This document shows, piece after piece, positions 45,201-56,088 of a DNA stretch of 64,000 nt. A program made the position numbers and the translations under genes. The stretch is from Malachius bipustulatus. Taxonomy: Eukaryota > Arthropoda > Insecta > Coleoptera > Melyridae. The first letter of the stretch is position 1; every line of letters starts with the position of its first letter. The stretch lies in the NCBI GenBank assembly GCA_910589415.1, contig OU342630.1, positions 15,037,867-15,101,866 of the forward strand, given 5' to 3'. The notes under the pieces were generated by a model, which saw only the letters and a program-made list of their open reading frames with translations, made no database searches and had not been told where the DNA came from.

Positions 45201-46320
45201 ATAGTATATTATGCAACGAGCTTATAATGAAGGCTATCAACGTGAGTATGATGGCCAAGACACGAGCCGTAGGCGAGTGTCTTAACCATCATAAGAGCGT
45301 ACTAACAGCCATTATCTGCGAGTTCCATACACTATTTTTTCTACGACTCTTTTTTATTTCATAGGAAAGATTAAAAAATTATATATTTTAACAATGACCC
45401 GTGTACAATTGCGGATCATTGAGGTTAAGATGGGTTGCTATTTGTTTACGCATATTACCAAATTTTCTCTTCGTCGCTAAGGTTATTCTGCTGAGACATA
45501 TGTTTTAGTATCAAGTTTAAAGGGCACTACTCACTACTGCGTAATTTTTATTATGCAAGTTCGAATTCCGAATTTTACGCTTTGATTTTGAGATTACTAA
45601 TAATTTTAATAACATTGACAGCCATTAATTACGATATTGTTTACCTACGCAACGCGACGGTCGCAGCCTTGCCGCTTTGAATACTATCACGGAGCGCTAC
45701 GAATATAATACTTTATCTTCCTATCTTTTACACGATATACCTACCTATCAAATTAATTATAATAATAATAATAATAATCATCTTTATTAACGCCATTTAG
45801 CACTTTCACAAATGATTACACTAGATAATACTATACAGATAATATCATAGACAATAATACAGATAAAAGAACAATAATTACAAAATATTTTTCCCAATAT
45901 TTTTCTTTAGTTTATCAACACTAAAGGATAAATCTATATGTTCTCTGTAAGTGTTTACATTTCGACAGCACCTGTCAACCGGGGAGTTTACACCATAACA
46001 CCAATTAAGGTAACATAAAATCTTGATAAATTTTCTTTTAATGTTACTTATGTTCTAAATTAAATAAACGTTCAGAATTTTTTTTCAGAAATACAGAACT
46101 TATATCACAAGGCAATTTTTGTCGTGATTATGACAACTCTGTGACTTCGGTTGGTTTGCCGATCCGATTGTAAGCGAAAAAGACCCGATTCGATTGCAAA
46201 TGCTCCTCTGCCATTGGATAGCTTGACCAGTGCTTTAATGAAAATTTTTATCTTAATGAGACCCATTAAAGCACTGGTGATTCATATTTAATATGCATAT
46301 TAAAGGTTGGGAGTAGAAAA
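45200..46320. repeat. Unclassified repeat G, copy 1, inserted in gypsy gag
   Basis: Nearly the same sequence occurs at 60476-61367. It begins ATAGTATATTATGCAACGAG and ends CATATTAAAGG..GAGTAG. A hairpin sits near each end: CGAGCCGTAGGCGAGTGTC with flanks GATGG/CCATC near 45265-45300, and ACCAGTGCTTTAATG / CATTAAAGCACTGGT at about 46227-46279. No coding frame, no clear terminal inverted repeats and no clear target duplication. Copy 1 has an extra nested insertion at 45757-46002. Confidence 0.75.
45757..46002 (-). mobile_element. 3' end fragment of a non-LTR retrotransposon nested in repeat G
   Basis: Absent from the second copy of repeat G. It is flanked by AATTAA at 45751-45756 and 46003-46008. 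On the minus strand it reads YGVNSPVDRCCRNVNTYREH..SVDKLKKN and a stop, like the last residues of the jockey-type RT at 63600 (SPLSRICDTYNQISHDLDIF). AATAAAG and an (ATT)n tail follow. This is a 5'-truncated insertion. Confidence 0.8.
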
Positions 46321-46916
46321 ATTTACTTTTAGTTTGTTAATTTTAGCTAAATGTTGAAAATGAAAATCATACAGTGAGTCCCCTTTCTTAGGTATATGGT
46401 TTGCAATGTCCATTAACATTTTCGAGCGTTTCGAGTACATTGAAATGTTGATTTTAGTATTCGCTTCCACTGATCCCAAGAAAACTGAGCCCACCCTACT
46501 TCACTTTCAACGTAGCTATCATACCATGTTTTGGCAGTAGTTCTCAGTTTATTAATTGCTTGGTATATGATAAAACTGTCTGACCAACCGTAGATGTTTG
46601 CGTTAAGTTGAATAATTTCCAGCCAGTCATCAATTTCTGTAGTTTTGGTATCAAACTCTGGGATTACAGCAGACATCATATTTTGACTTGGTTGTACATT
46701 AGACAATAATTGAAAGGATCGCTCACCTTTGTTATCTTTCGAACTTGATTTTCTAGATACCTTACGTTTTCTATGATAGTCACTGCTACTGGTGCTACTG
46801 CTTGACGTTGTTGATGTTTCTGACGTAGAAGATGACGATGAAGAGGACCTCTGCCTTTTCGATCTTTTTGTTTTCCTGGGCATAGGAGGAGAACAATAAC
46901 TACGAACACTTTTCAC
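46320..46916 (-). pseudogene. gypsy gag N-terminal and capsid part
   Basis: It begins MPRKTKRSKRQRSSSSSSST (the second in-frame Met at about 46880), a basic then serine/threonine-rich head. The capsid follows: VIPEFDTKTTEIDDWLEIIQ, IYGWSDSFIIYQAINKLRTT, AKTWYDSY and WDQWKRILKSTFQ, all typical of Ty3/gypsy gag. A frameshift at about 46430-46490 leads to DFHFQHLAKINKLKVNF, after which the inserted repeat begins. Confidence 0.8.
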
Positions 46917-46960
46917 GGTTCAACCACTTCTGATGTAGACGGTGGGCGTTAATAAAAGGC

Positions 46961-47125
46961 ACTAATACTATTTGAGCAATATATTAACGATAATTAGATA
47001 GGTACTATTCACTTAGGAACAATCTGATAGTCATCCGCACTCTACAAGCTCTACCCGATAAGTGATTATTCGTCAGTCGTGATATCAGTTGATCCTTAGT
47101 CATCGGCCCTGCTGCCGCTTCGCAG
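46961..47125. other. Possible LTR remnant of the gypsy relic
   Basis: This lies on the outer side of the primer-binding-site-like sequence, so part of the 5' LTR is expected here. No matching 3' LTR was found left of 43256, so it is unconfirmed. Confidence 0.25.
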
Positions 47126-47655
47126 GTAGGGTCCACAGTAAGGTAAAGAGTTGTTGAGAAATACTTTTCTAAGTGAAACGTAGGCGTAGAATTGAGTTGA
47201 AGACTCTATAGGTTCGAAAATTTAAATACTAGAACATTGAATTTTGAAAAATTCAAGCAAGTAAAACGGACGAATATCGTGAAGCAACATTCTCCGGGAT
47301 GGGTTCAACTTGAACCTTTGTTTTACTTGAACCCGTCCCTGACCCGTGAGTTTTACTTGCCTAAATTTTTCATAATTTCAATGTTCTAGTATATTCAAAG
47401 TCTTCAACTCAATTCTACGCCTACTTTTCACTTAGAAAAGTTTCTCAAATTATGTTATATGTATGTTTTACGATTTTAACAAATTTTACCCTCACGTGTT
47501 CATGTTATATACGTGTTTTTTTTTTATTCTTTTGTGCTGTTCTCGAATTTTCGACTATTGTAAAACTGACAAGTAAGTAGTACGCTTTTAAATCATAACA
47601 AATTATCCACAAAAGCTGCATTTGTAATCCCAACAACTCTTTACCTTACTTTCAG
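47126..47655. mobile_element. Foldback element with paired arms in two blocks
   Basis: AGTAAGGTAAAGAGTTGTTG (about 47138) mirrors CAACAACTCTTTACCTTACT (about 47630-47650). AAGTGAAACGTAGGCGTAGAA (47175) mirrors TTCTACGCCTACTTTTCACTT (about 47415). CAAGCAAGTAAAAC mirrors GTTTTACTTGCC, with a GGGTTCAACTTGAACC hairpin in the centre. Downstream, CCTGATGATGATGGGTG and GCCCGAAACCGG at 47660-47695 recall the conserved blocks near the ends of Penelope-like elements. Confidence 0.55.
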
Positions 47656-47699
47656 TTGTCCTGATGATGATGGGTGTCCAAGCCCGAAACCGGTAGACA

Positions 47700-49504
47700 A
47701 ACTATTGTTGAAATTATACCCATTTGACCTACACATTTTGTTTTATTTTATTGAATATATTATTACTAGAATTATTGTTTTATAGATTGAAATGTAAATT
47801 GTCACGACTTAAAAGATGGTCGAGTGTGGAACTGTAAAGACCCTGATATTGGGAGTAAATTAATGAAAAATCTTTAGTAATTAATGTAGCTCACAAAATT
47901 TCGAAGGTTGTGAATTTTGTAAAACTTTTGTAATTCCCACTTAGTTATATCCAAAAGAATAGGTAGTGCCAATTTATAGTACTTTAATGTTATCCAAAAT
48001 AAAATTATTCAGAACAGGTATATACATTTTTATTACCTTTCTGGGTTCAACATCCAGTTTCAGTGGAAGAGACCTCCCAATAGAGCCAGAATCTAATAAT
48101 TTTTAATACCATACATTACATACATACTCTAAAACACAATTATGTACAATTTCAGACCGATAGGACTATGAATGTTTTCAGAACGTCCAATAGGCGATTG
48201 CAAAATGTACCTGTGGAAATCACCTCAGGGAATATATATGTTGTACCCTTGTACCTACGTTTGTGAGTGGTGGTTACGTTTATAAAACATCAAAACTCAC
48301 TCAGGTGGCTTAATTTAAAAGTAATTAAAAATACATGTGCGAGTATAAAAGAAATAAAGGAATCCAAAGCTTTCAACACTAAAATTAAATTTTCTCTGAA
48401 ATTCACTGAAATATTCATTTTATTTATTTAGCCTTTTTCTGTACCGACAAAGGTGATCGTTGTAATCGCATACTGTTTTATTTTATATGAAATCATAGTC
48501 ATTCAGGACTTCGCACTGAGTTGAATGCCATGTAAACGCTACTCTTAAAAAAATTTATTATTTCGTCCGTTTTTCTTCAATAATGAGCTTCTTATTGCAA
48601 TTTTTCACAACCCAAATTTGTTCCTTTCATTTCTCGATGTACACAAAAAAATAAAATACTTTCAAAAAGAAATCAAGTACGCTTTCCTTGTGGGATAGAT
48701 TTATGAAATCGATGGGATCCTGTAATCTCGCTTCTTTGCTCCACATCCTGATATGTCTAATAAATCCTTAGAGAAAGGATTCCAGATGCCGGACTAACCG
48801 GAACACGCCACCCGATGAGCTTTTAGTTGATTAGCTGCCCTCCGCTACTTGAGTACGTGTGCTGTATGTCTACATAAGGCTACTCCAAAATATCACCTGA
48901 CATGCAAGTTAAAAGGCGTTGATTCAATATTGACCTGGCACACTTGTGCAAGAGTTGTGTAAATTTTTACTCCTGAAACTTGAAATCAAGATTCCTAAAA
49001 TCACAGGAGTACACAAGAGTCACAGGAGTACCTACAATGCACATTTCCTAATTTCCGAATTAAAAGTTATTAAATTATACAGGAAATTCCTTCAGCAATG
49101 AAGTTTTATTGCTTGTAGAATAATAGGTCCTGTATTGCTTTACCAGCAGTACCAATGGGAAGCAATCGATACAATACATGTTGGTCGTAATCGCTGAAAG
49201 TTGAATTTATCAACGAAAATTATCCCTGGAAGATGTCTCTCCACAATATCTAGAAAACGGGCAAAGCTTCTTCAGCCGTAAACATAGTTTGGTCAAAATG
49301 ATAAATCGATGAGGTAGGATTTCCATAGAGGTTGTGTGCCTGCGTTCATCGAATACAGATGCAAGAGGCTCTCAAGTCAGTCAAGAGATCAAGAGACTGC
49401 GAGAGACTCTCGCAGAACTTGAAAACGGATAGGTATGTACATTAACCGTTGACCAAGATAACAACTATCCGATAACAGGAACTTACTGAGTCTACAAGCA
49501 AAAA
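47700..49504. other. No recognisable gene
   Basis: About 1.8 kb without repeats that I could match elsewhere in the window and without long frames. It includes a moderately GC-richer patch at 48690-48880, with no visible exon structure. Confidence 0.4.
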
Positions 49505-49945
49505 ACTTTCTGGCGCATTAATCGCAGAGATAGTGTTTTTTTATGCGATTCAATTATGAATATTTTCACCCCTTTTTATATTGGCTTTCTGAAATTTTTC
49601 AAAGTCAGGTCATTTAGCGTAGTGGTGTACTGTGAAAATTTAATTTCATTTTGTTTCACAACGTGCCATAAAATTGATTAACTAATTTAATTTATGGATT
49701 AATTATTTACATTAGATAAATTATATAGATAAATTAGATAAATTAGATTAATTCATTTTAATTTAACTTAAACAAAAAAAAATTGGCAAAGTTTAAGAAT
49801 TTTTCCCCCTTTCATATGCACACCACTGGCTAACTTTATTTAAAATATTCACTTTTTTACCCTACCTTTAAATTCGAAAAAAGTTATAAGGAAACTTAGA
49901 AAATCAAAAATTTGAAATTTTAGAGAAAAAACATAAAAAATGGAA
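49505..49945. repeat. Dispersed repeat A, copy with an AT-rich insertion
   Basis: CTGGCGCATTAATCGCAGAG, TATGCGATTCAATTATGAAT and CACCACTGGCTAACTTTA follow the order seen at 11075-11440. A roughly 90-base AAATTAGATAAATT-type expansion interrupts it at about 49680-49770. Confidence 0.65.
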
Positions 49946-49949
49946 TTTT

Positions 49950-51200
49950 CCTCGCCTTAACTTTTCATCTGGTAACCTACTGTAGTTGAAATATTTATAA
50001 AGGGTGATGAAAAATCTGATAATTTTCACCACCCTGTATAAACATTTTAACTATACTTACAGTGGGATACCAGAAGAAAAGTTAAGATATAGGGACATGT
50101 AAGCCGTTTTTTTTATATTATGTACTCAATTTAAACTGCAACTGTAAGCATCATTGTTATTACATTTTCTCAGACAATCTGAAAATGCAATAATATATGG
50201 GGTGTCCCTTTAAAAAAAAAACAAAGATGACCATTGCTTTCGCCATTTTTAAATGTGCCGCCATCTTGGTAATATTTGATTTTATCTCGTTATTATGTAT
50301 GTTGCCTAAGTTTCAAATTGCAGATTCCTAGATCATTTGGAAGTCGAACTTTTTCTAATGTGGCGTTTCAATCAATCACCCTGTATACAATAATATATAA
50401 AAAAGAAGAAGTTAATTTGGAGTCTAGGGCTCATAGAAAATACTGATCTCAAGCCAAAAGCAGACAAAAATACTGTTGAAGATATGGACGGCCATTTCGC
50501 TCTTATTAGAGCTCATCGGCATGTCATATAACCAAGCGTGATTATCTACTTTTAGCTAAAGATCGGTCAATACTTTTAGCTAGCACGCTCTGATTGACTT
50601 GTCAAAGCCTAAAATGTTATAAAACACCGTCGGGGATCTTGTCTTATTAGCGCAACAGCTTCTCTCTATTGTTGGTAGTTACCGTCACTAAAGAGTTGCC
50701 AATACCTGTTAAAAATCATGGAATTTCTTGTGAACGTATGCAAATGAGTTGGAGTTTAAATTGAGTAGTTTATGAGTGGAGTGAGTAGTTTATAACAAGT
50801 GAAAATTGATTTTTTTTTATTTTCAAAACAATGTATGTACATCGAAAACGACTACAAATATCGCAAAACGGTTTACCTGTCCCTATCTTAACTTTTCATG
50901 TAGTACGTATCCTATTAGGTATCTAGTTGAAATTTCTATATGCATAGGGTAATGAAAATTATCAGATTTTCATAAAAATTCCGTATAAAAATTCTGAGTA
51001 CACTGTAGCGTAATACGCGAAAAGTTAACATAGGGACTTTTACGAAAAACGGAAGCCGTTTCCCAATTTCTTGAGCCGTTTCCGATGTACACTGTTTTGA
51101 AAATACAAAATTACTCATAAACTACTGAAGGTAAACTCCATCTATGAAAACCACCTGCATTTGATTTTTTCAGACACTTAAAAAAAATCATAAAATACTG
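49950..51200. repeat. Fragments of the TACAGGGTG palindrome family
   Basis: Modules AAAAGTTAAGATATAGGGAC (about 50080), CTATCTTAACTTTTCATG (about 50882) and GCGAAAAGTTAACATAGGG (about 51018), with nearby CACCCTGTATAAA ends, are the same as the central module of the 39138 and 59543 palindromes. They are broken up and interleaved with other DNA. No gene. Confidence 0.6.
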
Positions 51201-51379
51201 GGTGTTCTCCCTAAAATAACGAAGTAGGTGTCCATTTTCTATTTAAGAAAATGAGAACTTTTTGACATAACTCGAATAAGAAATAATTGTTTTTCTGTTT
51301 TCATCGTTTTATTCACCGGACTATATAGCTCCAATAATAACGAAGTTAGCAATGGTGAACACATAACTTAAGCCACCCT

Positions 51380-51690
51380 GTATATATATAGTGAGCAGGT
51401 GAATTTTGGAAAAAACTAGTTTTTCGTGATCTGCCGTGTCAGGTCAGGTCAACTTATGTCAACTTATTTATGTTTGTAAACTTATTGACGTGTCTGATAA
51501 GTAACACTCCGTTTGTGTATTTACTTAAAATTGACGAATAAACTAACTGAAACTGAAACTGAGGATCGGCGGGCATTATTATTTGATGATGAGTTTAGGT
51601 GATTTTCGTATGTCTTCATCATAACTATTGAAGTTATGTCTTCTTCAATAGCGTATTTTTTATTAAAAATACACTAAAAAGGATAAGTCA
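51380..51690. repeat. Copy of the 500-bp unit 3' part carrying a 120-bp insertion
   Basis: TATATATATAGTGAGCAGGTG, TTTTTCGTGATCTG and GGATCGGCGGGCATT, then ATGATGAGTTTAGGTGATTTTC and the terminal GCGTATTTTTTATTAAAAATACACTA palindrome, follow the tandem unit of 12501-13990. Between GTGATCTG and GGATCGGCGGG a roughly 130-base segment (GTCAGGTCAGGTCAACTTA to AACTGAAACTGAAACTGA) is extra, probably the 3' end of another retroelement. Confidence 0.6.
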
Positions 51691-51810
51691 GAAAACATCA
51701 AAAACTACCTAATAAGTAAAATAAGTCTGTCAAAAGTCTGTAAAGTAAAACTGTAAAATAAGTCAGAAAAAAAAACTGCTAGTCTGTAAACCTAAGGGCC
51801 GGTTGCACAA

Positions 51811-52041
51811 ACGTAAATTAAACATTTTCAGATAATTACTGATTTTAAAATGCCCTGTATTATGAGAATATTGATCTGATATTGCTGAAAATAAGTTTTA
51901 CTCCCTTTAAGATGAGTTAATTACTGATAAAAAATAAAATATCATTAAATATATTCGCCATATTTTCTAAATTTACAATTAAAAATCAGTAATTATCTCA
52001 AAACTTTTAATTTGTGTTAGGGCCGGTTGCACCCGGCCCTA
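51811..52041. mobile_element. MITE with GGGCCGGTTGCAC ends
   Basis: TAAGGGCCGGTTGCACAAAC at 51811 and the inverse of that end within GGGCCGGTTGCACCCGGCCCTAA (52020-52042) bound a 230-base AT-rich element. The right end itself is a perfect short palindrome. No coding capacity. Confidence 0.6.
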
Positions 52042-52766
52042 AGGGTTATTCTAAATTAGTGCGAAAAATTTTAGGTAGTAATTGCTTGATGGCTCATCCT
52101 AAGGTAAAATTTTTCATTAATGTGTGTCCGGAAATGCACCCTTTTTGAGATATAATATGTAAAAAAAAAATTTCAAATGTTTGAAGATATCTCGGAAACC
52201 GTTTGAAATACAGAACTCAGTTTTTGTACATGTTCATATTAGCTACCTCCTTAACCCCGTACTTCTCATATGCCGTTGGTGGAGATTTTACGATTGCATG
52301 AGAGAAGTTTTTTCGCCCTTCATTTTCCGACACATCCGAAGGGAGTTTTTCATCATAAATGACCGTTTTTCGAAAACGGTTCACGTTAGCAATTAAGATC
52401 ATGAATACATTGTTCGTTTAGGAAACATTGGCGGCTTAGAATGTTTTGAAAATTGTAATTCTACTAGTGTGGTAGAATTTGGGGACAAAATACCTACGGC
52501 AGCCCCAAAATCTCCGTCAGTGGCCTATGAAAAAAATAGTTAGAATTTAAAAAGTAGCCAACATCAATGATAAGACATGTACAAAAGTTCAGTTTTATAT
52601 CTCAAACGGTCCTTAAACATCATCAAAAAAACTGGAAAAAAGTATTTCTTTGAACAGCTAAAAACCGGTGTATTTGCGGACCCACGTTAAATAGGAACTT
52701 TTTTCTTTATGATGGACCTAGGAATCACCACCTAGAATTTTTCGCACTTATTTAGGATAACCCTGT
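52042..52766. mobile_element. Foldback element related to the one in the defensin-like gene intron
   Basis: AGGGTTATTCTAAATTAGTGCG (52042) mirrors CGCACTTATTTAGGATAACCCT ending at about 52764. Further inverted blocks include TGTCCGGAAATGC against GTATTTGCGGACCCA. It shares motifs with 22459-23224. Frames at 52181 and 52217 are the two strands of an arm. Confidence 0.65.
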
Positions 52767-53018
52767 ATATTTTTATTTTCGTTAAATACTTTGTTTATTT
52801 ATTGTTCATTATCCATCCATCAAATGAGAATTTGTAAAACATTTTTAGCATCAGTAGCGTAGGTGCTGATGCAATACGACCCCTATTCATAAATATCAAC
52901 CCCCATCTCTGCAATGCCAATCTCCAAGTATATTGGAGCACACTCAAAATGTAGCATAATAGGGGAAACCTTCTCTTGTGTAACATTTTAACAAGCATAT
53001 TTTGTTCTTTATTAATCC

Positions 53019-53231
53019 TTGCAGAATTTTCAGGAGCTATTTATAGCATTATCTCAGCTCAGGTCTATTGATTTGCAGACACAACAATACAACATGCACG
53101 TGCAGTTTAAACGTGGCCACAGGAAAGCAATTAAGAATGTTTTCCATTGTAATTATGAAAAACCGCATAATACCCACTGCTCGACCGACTGCACCTCAAA
53201 AAAATTACAGCACCCTGATGCTGTTATGTAA
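53019..53231 (+). CDS. Unrecognised possible terminal exon
   Basis: A 70-codon frame preceded by a plausible acceptor (AATCCTTGCAG|AA at about 53021). It contains FKRGHRKAIKNVFHCNYEKP and four cysteine/histidine-rich positions near the end (HCSTDC). No promoter and no upstream partner exon were found, and no family is recognised. It may equally be chance. Confidence 0.2.
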   Translation: MQNFQELFIALSQLRSIDLQTQQYNMHVQFKRGHRKAIKNVFHCNYEKPHNTHCSTDCTSKKLQHPDAVM

Positions 53232-53450
53232 TTTTTATTAAATTTTCACATACTTAACGTGTTTGTTTCAATATTGCTAATAATTATTGGTGAAAGTTTC
53301 AGATTTATTATAGAAACAGTGGTTTCGTTGCTCTCCAATTTGGTAACAAAAAAAAAACTTAAATTTTTTATGTAAGATTTGTAAAACGTCGCAGAGTTCC
53401 TCAGTCTCGGTAATAAACCCAAATAACAAATTTCCGAAAGGATCAGTTTA

Positions 53451-53945
53451 TTGGACTATAAAATAAGTTATCAGTTTTCGGGATATTTCATGAAAGATTG
53501 GTTGTTATGGCGGGTTGTGGCGGCGATGGATGGAGGAGACCAATCATCAAAAAAATATATTGGTTCGTCGCATTCTCGACGACACCGACGACTCGTGATT
53601 ATCGTCGACTTAAAGCAGCAACTTAAAAAGATGGATTTAGCACTAGTGCTGGAACTGGACTGCAGCTCTCTAGGATGCCCGATCTCCAACTTTACTGTTA
53701 CTACTTACTATAGGCTAGGCATATTAGAAAGGCAAAAAAATATATTCAGAGGGAAGTTCTGCTATAGCTTTCATTTTCTCACCCTCTATGATTTTGGGCT
53801 CACCGGACACAAATTTAAAGTTTGTTGGCAAAACTATGGCCCGGGACTTTGGTTTTTTGCACCTTTTGTCCCAATTTTAGCACTTTGTTCTGTTTTTGAC
53901 CTAAATCTCAGAAAGGAAGTATTTTTTGACAAGTCCATTCTATAA
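53451..53945 (+). CDS. Unrecognised 164-codon open frame
   Basis: The frame starts at the ATG at 53451 and is unusually long for this AT-rich DNA. It has a basic patch (SHSRRHRRL), a leucine-rich short helix (LKQQLKKMDLALVLELD) and a hydrophobic, aromatic C-terminal third (GPGLWFFAPFVPILALCSVF) that could span a membrane. The antisense strand is also open over the first half. No homologous family is recognised. It may be a relic from a mobile element. Confidence 0.25.
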   Translation: MDYKISYQFSGYFMKDWLLWRVVAAMDGGDQSSKKYIGSSHSRRHRRLVIIVDLKQQLKKMDLALVLELDCSSLGCPISNFTVTTYYRLGILERQKNIFRGKFCYSFHFLTLYDFGLTGHKFKVCWQNYGPGLWFFAPFVPILALCSVFDLNLRKEVFFDKSIL

Positions 53946-56088
53946 TAAAATAAATTAGACAAAACTTCTAACATTTTTCATACAAAAACGTTTTTTTTTT
54001 TTTTGGAAGACTAGTCGTTCCGCCGGTAGAGCGCGCAAAATAAATTTCTATATCTAGTTAAATTCACAATCAAAGAACATAATTATTATCATGTTTCTTT
54101 ACGCAATGAGTGGGTGTGATACGACTTCAGCACCATACAACTAAGGGAAATCGAAGTTTGTGAAAACTCTTAAGCAGGGTTGCAAATTTAAAATTTTTTA
54201 ATGTTCGTTGCAACATCAAAATGCATAATATGCATTTCTGCTCTCTACAATACATTTCTATGGAAAAGCTGCATGCGCATGGACATGCGCGGAATTAGAA
54301 CGTGTCCTATTTTCATGCCTGCTTAGCCCTGCATTTCTAGTGAAATCGCAGAGATAGGTATTTGTAGTACCAACCAACAGTTTTAAAAAATATGTGGTAC
54401 CATATGTGATGTCTGAAAAATGACAATTCAACAAATAAACAAAAAATATTTATAAAACGACTGCACAGGACAATTCACTGATGAATTACAAAACTTTTTT
54501 GTCTCTTATAAAATTCAAGTTTTTGCTTCGTTCTTGAAATATTTGAGAACATTCAGGGCAATGTAATTACCAATTTCATGAATTTTATTGGCGCTACACA
54601 GTAAGCCTTGGAAAACAAAATTTTAAACTGAAATGTGTAAACTGACGATAGTTAAAAATTGTTGTCATTAGTTTATTGAGTAACGTTATTAATGATAGCA
54701 GAAGCTGCTTTGGTGTTGGCAAGTACAAGAAAATTACCTGCCAAAAAACTCTACCTTTATCTCTTTTTCTCTCCACCCGCACAAGTTATTTATATTTTTC
54801 TCTCTCAACCTCAACACCCCCACAGTGTCTCCATCGAACTGGGGAGAGTATCGGTAATCGATTTAAAAAAGATTGATAAATAAGTTTATTATTAAGATAG
54901 CAACTCACATAAATATATAAATACCTTTAATAATAATGCAATGTGAATTTTTTATTGTAAACTCAAAAATTAGATGTTCAATCAAATTTTCTTGTCTTTG
55001 GGTCGGCTTTATGAAATAATAATCCAAAACTTAACTTTTTTACTTTTAGAAAAACTAATTTCTTTATAAAAAAATAAACGGAAAAGGTAAATAATGATTT
55101 TCATGTTTTGTGTAAAAAATAATATTAAAACAGCACCAATTTATTTCAATTTTTAATTTACAAGACGGCTAAAACTTTACATTCTGTGAAAAATACTATA
55201 AATAATTCCGTAGAGATAGTTCTTTTTCAAGAGGTTCTAAAGCACGAACCTTTAATACTGCAGGTCTCAGTTATGGATGAGGAAGTGCGGTCTCTGCTTT
55301 CGGACGAATTCTGAGCCAATTCAACGCCATTCTGGAATTGCCAGGAGAGTAATTTATTAAGGAATTACCTGCAAAGTTTTATAATTATGAAATGAATGCC
55401 TGTTCAGCCTTGGGCTATCCGAGAAACCGATGCGTAAGAAAAGCACCTTATTAGGCTTTTGCTGGAAATTCTATTTAGGAAAAAAAGTGAAGTCATACAC
55501 CTTCTTTTCATCAGTTGCCTCTTAAATGATGCGTCTTCCCAGATAACAAAATTGTATACATTATGTATACATAAGTAATAAGCAAATAGTAACATTGTGT
55601 TGAATAACTTTTTTTATTTCTCTACATTTCTCCATAATATGTAATCAAAATATCGTTTTATTCACAAGCAACTGAACCCGATAAATGAGACATCCAATTT
55701 CAAACTTCTCTTCCACTCCAGTATCGATAACGCCGACCAAAGTCGCAGCAAACCAGGGACTCTACAGCTCTCATTGCCTCACATAATGATCCTTACCCTT
55801 CCAGCAGTCACACATCCAAATCATTAATCGCAGAATGATTCATGATGCATACTCGTATAATAAAATAGTGAGCAATAAAAAATAGACAGGGAATAGACCA
55901 CGGAGTAGTAGTCAGCCATCAGATAATGTAAGTATGTCTTATACAAATCAATTATAATTTATCTGACAGTAGTTCAAATAAACGTCTGAAATATAAATGA
56001 AGGTTATGGTTGTGCTCTTATGTCAGTCATCTGTAAGTTTCAGCAGATCTGTCGAACCTATTAGTAGATATATTATTTAGATTAATCT
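53946..56088. other. No recognisable gene
   Basis: AT-rich, with only short frames. A possible tiny terminal exon lies near 55265-55312 (ACTGCAG|GTCTCAG..., reading VSVMDEEVRSLLSDEF then stop), but with no partner exon it cannot be called. Confidence 0.35.

Larger units (their letters stand above)
43549..46960 (-). mobile_element. Ty3/gypsy retrotransposon relic (minus strand) with internal deletion and nested insertions
   Basis: On the minus strand, in order: a primer-binding-site-like GCCCACCGTC just before gag (about 46940), gag (46916 down), an inserted repeat (45200-46320), the end of gag with zinc knuckles, a protease, the start of RT, then a direct jump at about 43816 to the integrase C-terminus. 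The RT catalytic palm, RNase H and the integrase core are deleted. LTRs were not identified. Confidence 0.8.
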
